Positions 12,123 through 22,259 of a stretch of DNA of 64,000 bases are shown piece by piece; position 1 is the first letter of the stretch, and each line of letters begins with the position of its first letter. The position numbers and the translations under genes were made by a program. Source of the DNA: Ciborinia camelliae (Eukaryota > Ascomycota > Leotiomycetes > Helotiales > Sclerotiniaceae); contig JANPYM010000017.1 of the NCBI GenBank assembly GCA_025890175.1, forward strand, positions 232,659 to 296,658, written 5' to 3'. The notes under the pieces were generated by a model that worked only from the letters and a program-made list of their open reading frames with translations, was not told where the DNA came from and did not search any database.

Positions 12123-12805
12123 ATGGCATTCGAAATCAGCGAAGTAACAACCGAATGCGAATATGAAGAAATCGTCTCGGTAGAATTGACGTCCTGCTCA
12201 GAGCCCCCGAGCGCCTATCGCACGCTCTTCCACCCCCAGCTCTCGAGCCATCCCGATGCTCGCGCAAAAGCCATCAAAGAAGGCACCGTCCGTCTCATCG
12301 AATCTCAACGATCCAGGCCCTACCAACGCTGAGTCCAAGCTACGGATGCCGCGTCCGGAAAAGTGGTCGGCGCGGCAGAATGGAGATTTTTTTGAATCGG
12401 ATCCGTATATGGGAATGGCGTTACCGGAGGTGAATTAGTGGCCGGAGGTAGAGGAAAGGGATTTTAATACGAGGTATTGGTGTGGACTTATGGAACCTAG
12501 GGTCACATATGGAAGTTGTCGTCATGCATGTAGTATGAACCCAAGATTAACCTTCTTTATTCATCGATGTCCGGGCTGATGCGAACGAACGAATGATAGA
12601 TTTAGTCCTCTGCTTTGTCCTTCCAGAGTTTCGAAAACGAGGAGCTGCTACTCGGTTGGTAAGATGGGGTATTGAGGAAGCTGATGAGTAAGATATGATG
12701 AGTCCTTCGACTATTTCTCCTTTAGAGAAATTGTTGTATGAACGTCTTGGATTCGTGGCAAAAGAATTTGTGATGAATTTCAGTAAGGAGAATGAATCCT
12801 GGTAA
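12123..12805 (+). pseudogene. Decayed GNAT-family N-acetyltransferase
   Basis: The frame starting at 12123 has the look of a fungal GNAT N-terminus (SEPPSAYRTLFHP, then DARAKAIKEGTVRL). It hits TGA at 12330, exactly where family members usually have Trp, and resumes in the same frame with DAASGKVVGAAEWRFF. A run of seven T near 12390 then shifts the frame to FFESDPYMGMALPEVN, closed by TAG at 12436. Downstream, past a probable intron ending near 12606, the acetyl-CoA-binding core LPEFRKRGAATRLVRWGIEEADE is followed by another stop, and then LYERLGFVAKEFVMNF. At least three disabling changes make this a pseudogene. The first nonsense change would be TGG to TGA, the kind produced by C-to-T mutation on the opposite strand. 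The intron position and ancestral reading are inference. Confidence 0.8.
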
Positions 12806-14015
12806 CATTTGGAAAAAATTGAAAAAGGAATGTTTGCCTCCTGTTACTTGGCCGATGATCCGGGTTAAAGGGGATACGAAGGATTCGGACTAGAATCAGT
12901 TCCTATGTTATTGTAAATTACCCGTATTACTCTCGGCATTCTGTATATAATTTCAATGAGCTTTCCCTGTCTTACTTATTCAGATAGTGCATTTTAAGAC
13001 GGTTATGATGGATTGCATACGAGCATGAAGGACTAAAGAGAAAATCAAGACAGATAGCTCCATTTTTACTCACGTTCTCTGTTTCTATACTCCTTTATAT
13101 GTGCTTTTCTTTCTTGCATACACACACATTTTGAGGCTAGCAAGGTCAAAAGCAAGGATTCCAAGTGATGGGCGGTTCTTTCATCATATCGGGTGAAGGT
13201 GGTGGAAGTAATGATATGCGAAATTTCTTGGTATCATATAGGACGGCGATCATGATGTCGTCCCCGTTTCCATGCTACGAGCTAACGGCTTGTCAATCTA
13301 GGCAGATCATACTAATAATTGAATGATAAAAAGGTATTAATGATTATATTATTGTGTATCGAGCTAGTGTATGTAGAACTACTTTATATCAACAAAAGGT
13401 AACAGGAAGCTCACAAACTGTATATGTAATAAGTTGGGGAAGAAGTGCTATAAGAGAGAGATAGTCGGGACCTCGAGGTATCTTAGGTCAAGAGGCTTGT
13501 AATATTCTTTGTATAAGATATGTTTGCGCTACTGCACAGTGCCAACGACTGTGCTAGGACTATTGCTGCCTGTTGCTTCCTGTTTTCTTAAGCGAATAGA
13601 TTGTCAGGGAAAATGGCTAAAGAGGGTTATAGTTCAAATCAATTGATATTTGTTATTTGTTGAAACATGTATTATTATTTTGAAAATATCGGGATATATA
13701 AACTCTAATATGTCTGTTTAGCACGCATCTATTGCCTTTTGCCAAGCAATTCACCTAGTTAGTGAAAATAAGGAGATCGTATGACCGGATCACCATTCCA
13801 GGGAAGTCGGAAGCTAAAGAGAAGTCTCAATAACTAGTAGATACAGCTTTGAACTTCATATTTAATGTTCCATGAAAAAACGCAAATGGAACATCCCTCT
13901 GTGATAACATTACTTGGAATAACTTGCATGTAGTTGGCATTTGACTTAATGCCTCAGTCCGCAATCACGAGGTCTCCAGTTTCAGGCGAATTGGGTGTGA
14001 ATCAACATTGCAAAA
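12806..14015. other. Spacer with foldback element copy A
   Basis: AT-rich DNA with no open frame worth calling. Its only recognisable feature is the 55-bp element copy at 13339-13393. Confidence 0.5.
13339..13393 (+). mobile_element. Foldback MITE-like element, short form, copy A
   Basis: A 55-bp copy of the dispersed family described at 15490-15594. It keeps the TATTATTGTGTATCGAGCTA left part and the right part with GTGTATGTAGAACTAC and terminal ATATCAAC, but lacks the 50-bp central hairpin. The left terminus is diverged (AATGATTATATT instead of GTTGATATTATT). Confidence 0.7.
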
Positions 14016-15068
14016 TTGAGTCATTATCCAAGTAAAGTTGGTTCTTCCGCAAGTGCTTACCATTCCTTCCTCTTTTCAAATCCCTCGAGGTTCAGAAACA
14101 ACAAACCATCATTTGTTTTTCGATCTGCACAGCAAACCGCAATAAATCGAAACCGATCACAGTTCGGTGTCACACATTACAAGACACAAGCCCATATTTC
14201 ACCAGCACTTTGTGAAGTCAACATGCCTTGCAAACATCAAGATCTTGGCGACATCTTTGACGTCCGCCTGGACACATTTTCCCCACCATACAATTACGAC
14301 ACTGCCGATTTAGTTAGGGCAGTCAAAGATGCAATCAGCCCCCTCATAATTCACGACCGCCGCGGAACAATCTCAACGTATGAGACTTTAATCAACAAGA
14401 ATCCGGATTGGGGGTACTTCTTCAAACCTGATTCCAATGGCAACCGATCCATTCTAGCTCTGGGCGCTATTTCCCTGATCTTCCAAGCGGTCTTCTTCAT
14501 TGATCCTCAGTCAGTAGACATTTTTCGAAAAGAGGCTGTTAACATTGATCCTACGCCCGAAGTGTTCATTGCTTATAAACCCGTTTCCAAAACGGCTACT
14601 CTTGCTGCCAGCGTGACGGGATCTCGCAAATTCCCTGAGATTGATCGTGCCAAACGACCCAGCATCACTCTTCCCTCTCCGAGCACTCCTGAAATTGAGT
14701 TTGGTGCTCTATTGGGGGCGATTATTGATTTCCACCTCCGTTGGTATAGTTGCGGCAAACCGGATTGTCAGAATGATATAAAGGCTTGTGGTAAAGCGTA
14801 CAGAGGTTTTGCGTGGCAGGAAATCGCATACGCCATGGAGACGTCTGGGTTAATGGAGGAATTGGAGAAACTGATCGACGGCAAGATACACTTGAGAAGA
14901 AAGGAAGAATTCATCAGGGAGTTGAGCTACTGGGATGAGCCTGAAAAGTTGGTATCCGAGACTGTGCTTGAGAAATTGGGCTGGGAATCAGAAAGTGTAT
15001 CATCATTCGTGGATGCTGCTCGGGAGGAGAAACTCAAGAGAGATCGTGGCAACCTGAGTTATTGGTGA
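14016..15068 (+). CDS. Uncharacterised Cys-rich fungal protein, paralogue 1
   Basis: A single-exon gene of 350 aa with no signal peptide or membrane segment that I can see. I do not recognise the family. Its C-terminal half is clearly homologous to the next gene (16258-17157): both have GALLGA-x-I, a short Cys cluster (here Cys246, Cys251, Cys258, with DC-x2-DI), a GxAWQxIA block, ETSxL, ELSYWxxPE and a final GW..AARE-x2-KR tail. The shared Cys cluster might bind a metal, but two to three cysteines without paired His do not make a known finger. The N-terminal 70 residues are Ser/Asn/Arg-rich and unlike the paralogue. An internal Met at residue 70 (14223) is an alternative start that would give a protein closer in length to the paralogue. 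Tandem position implies local duplication; function unknown. Confidence 0.72.
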   Translation: MSHYPSKVGSSASAYHSFLFSNPSRFRNNKPSFVFRSAQQTAINRNRSQFGVTHYKTQAHISPALCEVNMPCKHQDLGDIFDVRLDTFSPPYNYDTADLVRAVKDAISPLIIHDRRGTISTYETLINKNPDWGYFFKPDSNGNRSILALGAISLIFQAVFFIDPQSVDIFRKEAVNIDPTPEVFIAYKPVSKTATLAASVTGSRKFPEIDRAKRPSITLPSPSTPEIEFGALLGAIIDFHLRWYSCGKPDCQNDIKACGKAYRGFAWQEIAYAMETSGLMEELEKLIDGKIHLRRKEEFIRELSYWDEPEKLVSETVLEKLGWESESVSSFVDAAREEKLKRDRGNLSYW

Positions 15069-15073
15069 GAGCC

Positions 15074-15193
15074 TTTCTTGGATGCTGCTCAGGAGGATAA
15101 ACGCAAGGGAGTTGGTTCTAGAATGAGAGCCTTTGTTTTGGGTGCTTTTTAGGAGGAGAAACGCAAGAGAAATAGCTCTAGAGAGTGAGAGCC
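15074..15193 (+). repeat. Two degenerate tandem copies of the preceding gene's 3' end
   Basis: The last 60 or so bases of the gene (GGATGCTGCTCGGGAGGAGA through GAGAGCC) recur twice immediately downstream, at 15074-15131 (58 bp) and 15132-15193 (62 bp). Each copy again holds a GGTGCT/GATGCTGCT..AGGAGGA.AAACGCAAG core and ends in GAGAGCC. They lie after the stop codon at 15068. Confidence 0.8.
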
Positions 15194-16257
15194 TTTGATT
15201 GGAATATGAAGGGTTTGATACCTCTAGGGCTATCTTAATATTTCACATATGAGTATTCAAGCAATAAAGCTAGCGTGACTTTATAACCCCACTCGACTTT
15301 TGTGCACCCTGTCTCCATCAATGCAGTGTATCTATACTATTTTATGGTTTAGACCTTGTGTTTGTCTTTAATTTAACTTTCTTTCGCACAACGCCACAGT
15401 CTTTGGATATCACTTTTTCTTCCGGATTTGATGCCCCAATAATATTTATTAAGAAGTATAGCCAGATAGTCGGAGTGTTCCTATATATTGTTGATATTAT
15501 TATTGTGTATTGAGCTAAGTTCTATAGAATCTCCGATTCCATAGAACTTAGCTCGATGACTAAGCTAGTGTATGTAGAACTACTTTATATCAACACTATA
15601 GAAAAAGCTTAGATAGCAAATGCTGACAATTATAATGCAATATTCGAAGTATTACTCGAAGGGTGGCAGTTTAACGTCTTGCAGAAAACCCCTCTTGCTC
15701 TGGAGATTAACAATCATAATAAGAACAGCTGTAACTTACAATCTTAACTATGGTTTTGGTTTATACGTGGTATGTGGTACGTGGTATTTAGTTGCCATTC
15801 AATTAATATCTACATAGATCACTCGTAACTCGTAACTCGAAGAGCTAATTTGTGAAATCAAGGACTTCAAAAAAGTTGATAATCGTTTGATCCATGGAGA
15901 TAGGTTTGAGATAGGCTAATTATTAGCTCTTCTTTTTGGACCTTTCCAACCTAGCTGGTTTTTCAGCCATGTGTGTTCTCTTCTATTGCCATCTTTGATC
16001 TCAGACTGCTGTATGACTCAATGCAAACATAGTTTTGGGAAAGCATGATTCCTAATGACCTCTTCTGAGCTAACCCAAAAATATTCGAACCATTATGGGC
16101 TTAATTTCAGTTCACAACAAAAGAGAATATCACTTCACTCTTCGGATCTTTGAAAGTCTAGAATCAACGAAAGATTCTTGGAGTTCAAAGTTTGATGGTT
16201 GCAATCCAGGGTAATATAATAGGCCCAGAACACAACCTTCTTTGAATACACAGCATA
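15194..16257. other. Spacer between the tandem paralogues
   Basis: AT-rich DNA with the full-length foldback element at 15490-15594. The last 200 bases presumably hold the promoter of the second paralogue. No other gene is seen. Confidence 0.5.
15490..15594 (+). mobile_element. Foldback MITE-like element, full-length copy B (105 bp)
   Basis: The element begins GTTGATATTATTATTGTGTA and ends GAACTACTTTATATCAAC, giving 8-bp terminal inverted repeats GTTGATAT/ATATCAAC. Its centre is a hairpin with 20-bp arms (GAGCTAAGTTCTATAGAATC against GATTCCATAGAACTTAGCTC, one mismatch) around a TCC loop. It has no coding capacity. A near-identical inverted copy lies at 28345-28443 and two 55-bp versions lie at 13339 and 22329. 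Dispersal, terminal repeats and size fit a miniature non-autonomous element; the transposase source and target-site duplication are not evident. Confidence 0.75.
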
Positions 16258-17157
16258 ATGTTATATCAGATGCATAATTTATTTCAAGGTGGCCCTCACT
16301 ATTACCAACCCATCAATGATACAGAACGGGTAGAAAATGATAGGCCTTTAGATCTTCATCCCGGTCACCACAAAGCCACAGATCTAGCCAGTAAACTCCT
16401 CAAACATATTGATCTTTCGAGACCCGACTTTCGTTATAATACCCGTTCACCCGAGGCCATCAAATCTCTCGAAGAAATGGCATCCAGTCACGCAACAAAC
16501 GGATCTCATCATTTCGATCTCCAAAGATTCACAGAACTCGAGTACATTGAATTTCTCAACAAGCTCTGCCAAAACTTCAATACCATATTCTTCATGGACT
16601 TACTTCCACCTACAAAAGTCTCCAGAAAAGAATGTCCATCCACCACGGTTTCCGCGGACCGTTCTGTAATCATCCCTCCAGCAGAGCTCGTCATCCACAG
16701 CGTTACTGCCATTCTCAGGAGCGAGTCCAAAGCCGAGATATTCCTGCACGGTTCGGAAAAATCCTGGAAGCATATCGGTGCTCTTCTCGGTGCGATGATC
16801 GAGCTATACTTGAAGTATTTCGGCTGCAGGTGTGACGACTGCCGAAAAGATATACACGGTTACGGCATTACGGGCAAAGGAGAGGCGTGGCAGCAAATTG
16901 CGGGAAATTTGGAAACGTCTCCCCTTTTTGAAAAAATCCGCGATAAGTTTTTCGTCGGCGATGCAGATTTTGGTTTCTGCAGGCGAGAACTCTATGTGAT
17001 GGAATTGAGTTATTGGAACTTTCCGGAAGAAGTAGTTGCGGAGCCGAACGTTCTCGCCAGTTGGGGTTGGACTAATGCGCGGAATAATGTTGGGGTATCA
17101 CTTGTAGCATCGGCAAGGGAGATGATGAAGAAAAGGGAGGATAGTACTAAAAGATAG
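16258..17157 (+). CDS. Uncharacterised Cys-rich fungal protein, paralogue 2
   Basis: A single-exon gene of 299 aa, paralogous to the gene at 14016. Shared blocks are GALLGAMIE, a tighter Cys cluster (Cys190, Cys192, Cys195 in GCRCDDCRKDI), GEAWQQIA, LETSPL, ELSYWNFPEE, GW and SAREMMKKR. The Cys spacing differs from the paralogue (C-x1-C-x2-C here, C-x4-C-x6-C there), while the second Cys always sits in DDC/PDC. The N-terminal half has no counterpart that I recognise. No signal peptide, no membrane segment. Same strand and order as its paralogue, about 1.2 kb apart, so a tandem duplication that has since diverged strongly. Function unknown. Confidence 0.72.
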   Translation: MLYQMHNLFQGGPHYYQPINDTERVENDRPLDLHPGHHKATDLASKLLKHIDLSRPDFRYNTRSPEAIKSLEEMASSHATNGSHHFDLQRFTELEYIEFLNKLCQNFNTIFFMDLLPPTKVSRKECPSTTVSADRSVIIPPAELVIHSVTAILRSESKAEIFLHGSEKSWKHIGALLGAMIELYLKYFGCRCDDCRKDIHGYGITGKGEAWQQIAGNLETSPLFEKIRDKFFVGDADFGFCRRELYVMELSYWNFPEEVVAEPNVLASWGWTNARNNVGVSLVASAREMMKKREDSTKR

Positions 17158-17815
17158 CTGGTTTGAACATCGCGCGTCTACATAATTGCAATCAAGCTGT
17201 TCATATGATATTTTTGTATCACAATTGGAAGTTAAACAATAAACCCCGCCTCTTCGTACTCCGCGATCCTTGCTTCAACAAGTGAATTATATTTATGGGA
17301 AGATATTCCCTTCAACCTAAAGCAGGAAAAATTATGATGCAGCCTCTTGCTTGGCCATCTCATCGCCCTCTTTTCTCTAATAATTCGTCGCACCCTACAT
17401 ATAATTCGGGGTGATAATTCCATTGACAACCGAATAGCTGGGGGCTAAAGCATATATGTGACATGTGATATCAGGGTACAAAAATCGCCTTTGGTTCATT
17501 GTGGAGGCAGAAAAGGCCGGGGACGTGAGGAAAAGACTATATATTACTGAGCAAAGGAGTGGATGTAATGAAAAGTTCTGTTTCAACTTTCAAGAAACTA
17601 ATGGAACGATTTATTTAAGAACATTCGAGCAATATCAAAATCAATAGAGCGTGATTCTACCACAAGTCTCCTTGTCTATCTTTCCTTTCCTATCATCCTG
17701 TAGTATATCTCCATCCCTCATTACATCATCGTTCTCCTTAACCTTCACTGCCCCGGGGTTAGCACAAACGTAGACTTGCGGCTTCGTCTAACTACCATTA
17801 TCATACAGTCCTGGC
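17158..17815. other. Convergent intergenic region
   Basis: The 3' flank of the Cys-rich paralogue meets the 3' end of the four-exon gene. No gene or repeat is evident; small open frames here are short and in both strands. Confidence 0.5.
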
Positions 17816-19162
17816 TTACAATCCGGTCTTGCCCAATGGTTCCTTGAAGATTCTGAAGATCTTGGTAAAAGCAATGGAAACCAGTTCCTATTGATATATG
17901 TTAATCAACCAGTTTTACTTATGAATAAGAATGGCTTACCGCATGTTTTGACATCAATGTATTAAACATCTCCCAGCTGACCTCTCCTCCAGTCCCCAGT
18001 CTTTCCACCGAAACAATCAAGTCAGAAATTTTACCCGGCTCGCTTTGTTCCTCAGAAACATGTACAGCTTGGATCAACTTCAGAAGAGTCACCAGCTTTG
18101 CGGTAGGAACATGAAGGTCGGCCAGATCGTACGACTGAGATGGAAGTGAAGGTAGAGCGACCGCATAGCTTTCCCGAAGGGGGGTCATGAACATACGACT
18201 GGGCACCGGCGGATCATACTCCGATAGAACGTCTAAAGTGTCCACCGATCGCTCATTCTCGTGTTCTACAATAATGATTTGCTGGCCCAGGTCGTCCTCA
18301 GAATCTTCTTCGTCTGGCTGCGGTTGACGCATTTCAAAACGAGGGATCGGTAGAGTTGTCTCATGATTCGTGATGGTATTGTTGGGTATGGCAAAGCTTC
18401 TAAAAAGTCGTCTTGTGTAGTCAACGTTGTCTTTACCGCGGTATCTGACTTTGGCGCCACTAAATGGACCCCATTCTCCCCCAATATAACCGTATGTGAC
18501 AGTGGAGAACTCAGGAGCATATCGGGGTGGAGGCTCACACATCAACAAGCAAACTGCTCGTATAAAACCTTCTGCATCGATCCGAGGTGTTCCTGTGTCG
18601 TTATATAATACCGGAAAGGGAAAGAACGAATGCCAGCTGAAGATTTCAAATAGTACTGATGGACCGTCTGAAGTTTCAATCAGTTTAAATGATGGAAATC
18701 TCTCCTCTATGAAAGAACTGAATTTGCCATGTGAAAGGTCTATAAACAGTTTGTCGTCAGTTCTTTAATGCAGATGACCATTGGTCAAGGAAATGACATA
18801 CATTTCGCCTCTTCGGGATCACAGAGTTGATAGAAAAACTGTTTGAACTTTTCCAACTCAGAATAGAAGTAAGACTTCCAAGCCAATTGCCAGGGTCCTC
18901 CACGATCAACGTTGTTTTCGGCCAGCGATTGAAAATTGTTATTTATCACACTTCCGAAAAGTGTCTCTGTATATCTTTCATAAATGGCATCTATGTCTAG
19001 TCAGCGAAAAAGTATATATTCTCAGGCTTGAATCTCACCTTGGTTCAAGAGACCACCATCCAAGTAATCTTGGGCCATTTCATCTGAGGATAGATGGCTC
19101 TTGCTGCGCTCGAACTTATCATATCGATCAGAACTTATAATACAATTTGGGTCAATTTGCAT
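17816..19162 (-). CDS. Uncharacterised four-exon protein
   Basis: Exons 19162-19039, 18996-18802, 18739-17940 and 17887-17816 join in frame to 396 aa, with introns of 42, 62 and 52 nt. The final exon adds 23 residues (ELVSIAFTKIFRIF...) that a simple ORF call would miss. I do not recognise the family. The N-terminal half is rich in aromatic residues (RGGPWQLAWKSYFYSELEKF, then WHSFFPFPVLYND and GFIRAVCLLMC). Residues about 220-270 are acidic and look disordered (PDEEDSEDDLGQQ). The C-terminal region is helical. There is no signal peptide or obvious membrane segment. The start ATG 19162 has an ACC-ATG context and no upstream in-frame Met that I noted; Met at about 19082 is a possible alternative. 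Location beside accessory genes gives no clear hint of role. Confidence 0.65.
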
Positions 19163-20945
19163 GGTCGCGGATTTGGTGGGTTTGCAGGTGCTTTATTGAA
19201 TAGAACTTGTTGGGATTTTCTTGAAGTGGTGTGTTCTTCATCCAGGACAGTAGTTTGTGGCTATGGCTACGACACGAGTATCTGTGATAACACGTGATGT
19301 CAGCTGTAAGCGAGTACAACAGTGAATTCCCTGTCACACATAATATAAGTTACTTGATTACTTGACAGCAATTCAAAGTTAGATACAATGTTGAGTGAAT
19401 AGAGAAGTAATTTACAATCAGAAAATCCGCCTCGTATATTCTTTAATTACCTACTATAAGTTTAATTTCGAGTCAGTCCTTCTTGTTGAGTAAAAGCTTC
19501 TAATTGTAACATTTAGAAAGCCTTACAGTTTATAAGTGTAAGACTTAAGGGGCGTTACGGCTTCTGATTGTAACACTCAGGGAACGATGTAACGCCCTGA
19601 GCGCCACAGTCAGGAGTTATAACGCCCTGAAATTCATATAGAGCGGGTTGAGAAAACACTTAAAAAGACAATGCCTTTATTAATTCTACAGCCTGAATAC
19701 CTCAGTTCACCTGCTTATTATCCAATTTACGTACATATTGTATCACGAATATTTAGCCGATTTATTAATGTAACAAATACATTCCATCTCTAATACTGTG
19801 GGGGTTGTTTTCATAAAGCCTGAAACGTAGTCTTTCGTCACTATAGTATTAATCTACTACGGAATAGGGCCACGAGATCCCCTATTCCATCCCCAAGTTT
19901 AAAAAATCAACCTCACCTTTGAAATTGTATTATTAGATAATTTTCAGGTGATTGTATAGTACGACGCGAATTGATTTCATCAAAATGATTTTCAGTTAAA
20001 GGGCAGTAATAAGAATGTATTTATCAAGTCACCTAAGCATAAGACTAGCGTAGCATTAGCTTGGGATTTGGCTTATAAGCAGCTATAGTTTTAGATCTTC
20101 AATCCATATCCTTTATCTCCGAAATGAGTACATTTTCTAGGGCTGGCTCCCTTTGACTTGTATTTATAGTACTTCGTATCTGGATACTAATATAGGCGTT
20201 TCAGACAAATAGTTGAGGCTGATTATCTACAATACCATGTTGAGATTTGTCAAGATTTATACCTTCAAAACAGGCTTATTTTATTAGTTCGGTGTAAGGA
20301 TTATGCCGATTTGACAAAATCATAAGGTATTGCAAAAGAGGCGTGAAAATTTGACATGCTTTAATCAAACTCGTGTATCACGGCTCCTATAATTCGAGTA
20401 GCTAACAAGTCGGCTGGTCGACAATACTGACTGAAAGCTATCAGCATAAACCTGTTAGCTTATGAGTAAAATAGATTTCGATTTTGTGAATTTTGAAGCA
20501 ATTTTCTGTAATTTTGAAAATATTTGACAATATTTGGGGACTTATTTTGAAAAGAAATTATCGATTTGAGATGATTGAATGGTTATTGATGGATAGAGGC
20601 AGGAAGTCGGCGGTGCTCATGGGATGTTGTCAGCAAGGCAATTGGGAATCTAGAGGGCTGGCTGGTCACTCTGGTTACAATAAGCAAAAATGCGCCTGTC
20701 TTCGTTTATCACTTTCGTGATCAATCCTTCATGTTCTATGAATAAACTCCCATACACACTGATTGTGTATATATATCTATACAAATATTCAAACAGATGT
20801 AGACTCAACCCAAACTTTACTCTTCAAACCAAGAACTTCAACTAGCAGTTGGAGTCAATCTTTATCTTCTAAACTATAAGCCATATCGTTTGTTCTCCTC
20901 AGTTTACCAAAGCAACAGCCCAGCCATCAACTTCAACTGCTCAAC
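19163..20945. other. AT-rich spacer with short duplicated motifs
   Basis: No supportable gene. Between 19497 and 19635 two short motifs occur twice each: CTTCT(A/G)ATTGTAACA and TAACGCCCTGA, the latter in a GTAACGCCCTGAGCGCC context that resembles the TGTAAC start of some fungal LTRs. The remainder is AT-rich and featureless. The last 150 bases should hold the promoter and leader of the secreted-protein gene. Confidence 0.4.
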
Positions 20946-21720
20946 ATGAAGTTCCAAACCCCACTTTTACTTCTCGCTACACTCCTCACCTACGTATCGG
21001 GTGAGGTTGAGGATGCATCTCGCTCGCATGCCCGTGACTTCAGTGTGGACATTCCAAGGGATATTGCAATCACGGACACGTATGCCAATGTTGAGAAGCG
21101 CACCAACCCAACGCTTCCCGCGGGAAAAGATGCTTCCAAGCTTCAAGTTTGGATCCGAACGGATACGCGTGCTATGACTTATGATGATCGCCATGGAGCC
21201 CCGCATGATGGTCTTAACCAATTGATGAAAGATACCGGTGGAAGACATGTATGTTGTAGTTAAACTCTCCCCTCTGCACTCTGTCTATTTTTATTTTTCA
21301 AGAACTGTCTAGAAATGATATGGTGTCTAAAATGATATCTAACTATCCATTAGGTTGATGTAATTGTAAGCTCTGGCAAAAAGTACTACGAATATGGACT
21401 TATGTTCAGCGATAAAAGCTGGCAAACCAAGCCCAACGGCGACGGTGCCCCGGTCGAGTCTTATGGAGGTCAAGAGATGATAGCACCCCCTGGCGGTAAT
21501 GAGGCATACACATACGAAGGACAAATTGAGGGGCGAACCAGATTAAGTACGATCGCATCAACAGGTGAGTAATTGTTGAAGGAGAGGTGGTCAACATTTG
21601 AGAAACTGACACAACTTCGTAGCCAAAACTTTGATCAAAGGGAAGGTGTACAACCATACTACCTATAATTGTAGAACCTTTGCCGAGCAACTTGTAACAA
21701 AGCTAGCACCGACAAAATAA
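20946..21720 (+). CDS. Small secreted protein with a possible His/Cys hydrolase signature
   Basis: Exons 20946-21248, 21354-21564 and 21623-21720 join in frame to 203 aa. The N-terminus is a clear signal peptide (MKFQTPLLLLATLLTYVSG). A VEKR motif at about residues 52-55 looks like a Kex2 processing site. The conserved-looking part contains GGRHVDVIV (His101), a YYEYG segment, and YNCRTFAEQL with the protein's only mature-part cysteine (Cys188). A His early in the domain followed by NC-x2-F late is reminiscent of LRAT/PPPDE/NlpC-P60-like papain-fold hydrolases, but this is pattern similarity only. A single mature cysteine argues against a typical disulfide-rich effector. The first intron (105 nt) is long for this locus, so its ends are less certain than the second. 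Confidence 0.7.
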
Positions 21721-22259
21721 TCCCCTTCGCCTCATGGACCGACCCTCAATAGAGCTCAGTGGAACAACAATGAGCGGGCTTTGTTTCTCAACACATGGGT
21801 AACAGGAAGGGATGCGTATCATTATGGAAGGCAAACTAGGGGTCAAGAATATTGCAAAATTACTAGTATTGTCGTCTTGGCTTTCTTACATTCTTTCTTT
21901 CAAATTCCAGATGTTTATTTTTTCAGCTGTCTTTCATCCAACATGCTGAACAGTGTGATTGGCGTTATTGTAGGGTTTTCTTTTTGAAAATCCAATAAAT
22001 TTCAGGCCATGTTTTTATTGAATGTATACCAATTCAAGCTAGAAATGTTTGAACTGAGTTGATGTATAATGCGACCAGGTTTATCTTTAAATATACTGAC
22101 ATTATCAATCTAAATCGAGTTGGTACAATAAAAGGAGATAATTAAAGGTTCTCGCTTAACCTACACCATTTCCGAGATAGCTAAGCTTAGCTGTTCTATA
22201 TTAGCAACGCCTTGGGCGATAGATATAATCAGAAAAAGGAACGTAGAATTTACAACTAA
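21721..22259. other. 3' flank of the secreted-protein gene
   Basis: No gene. AT content rises steadily towards the AT-rich block that starts near 22260. Confidence 0.5.
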
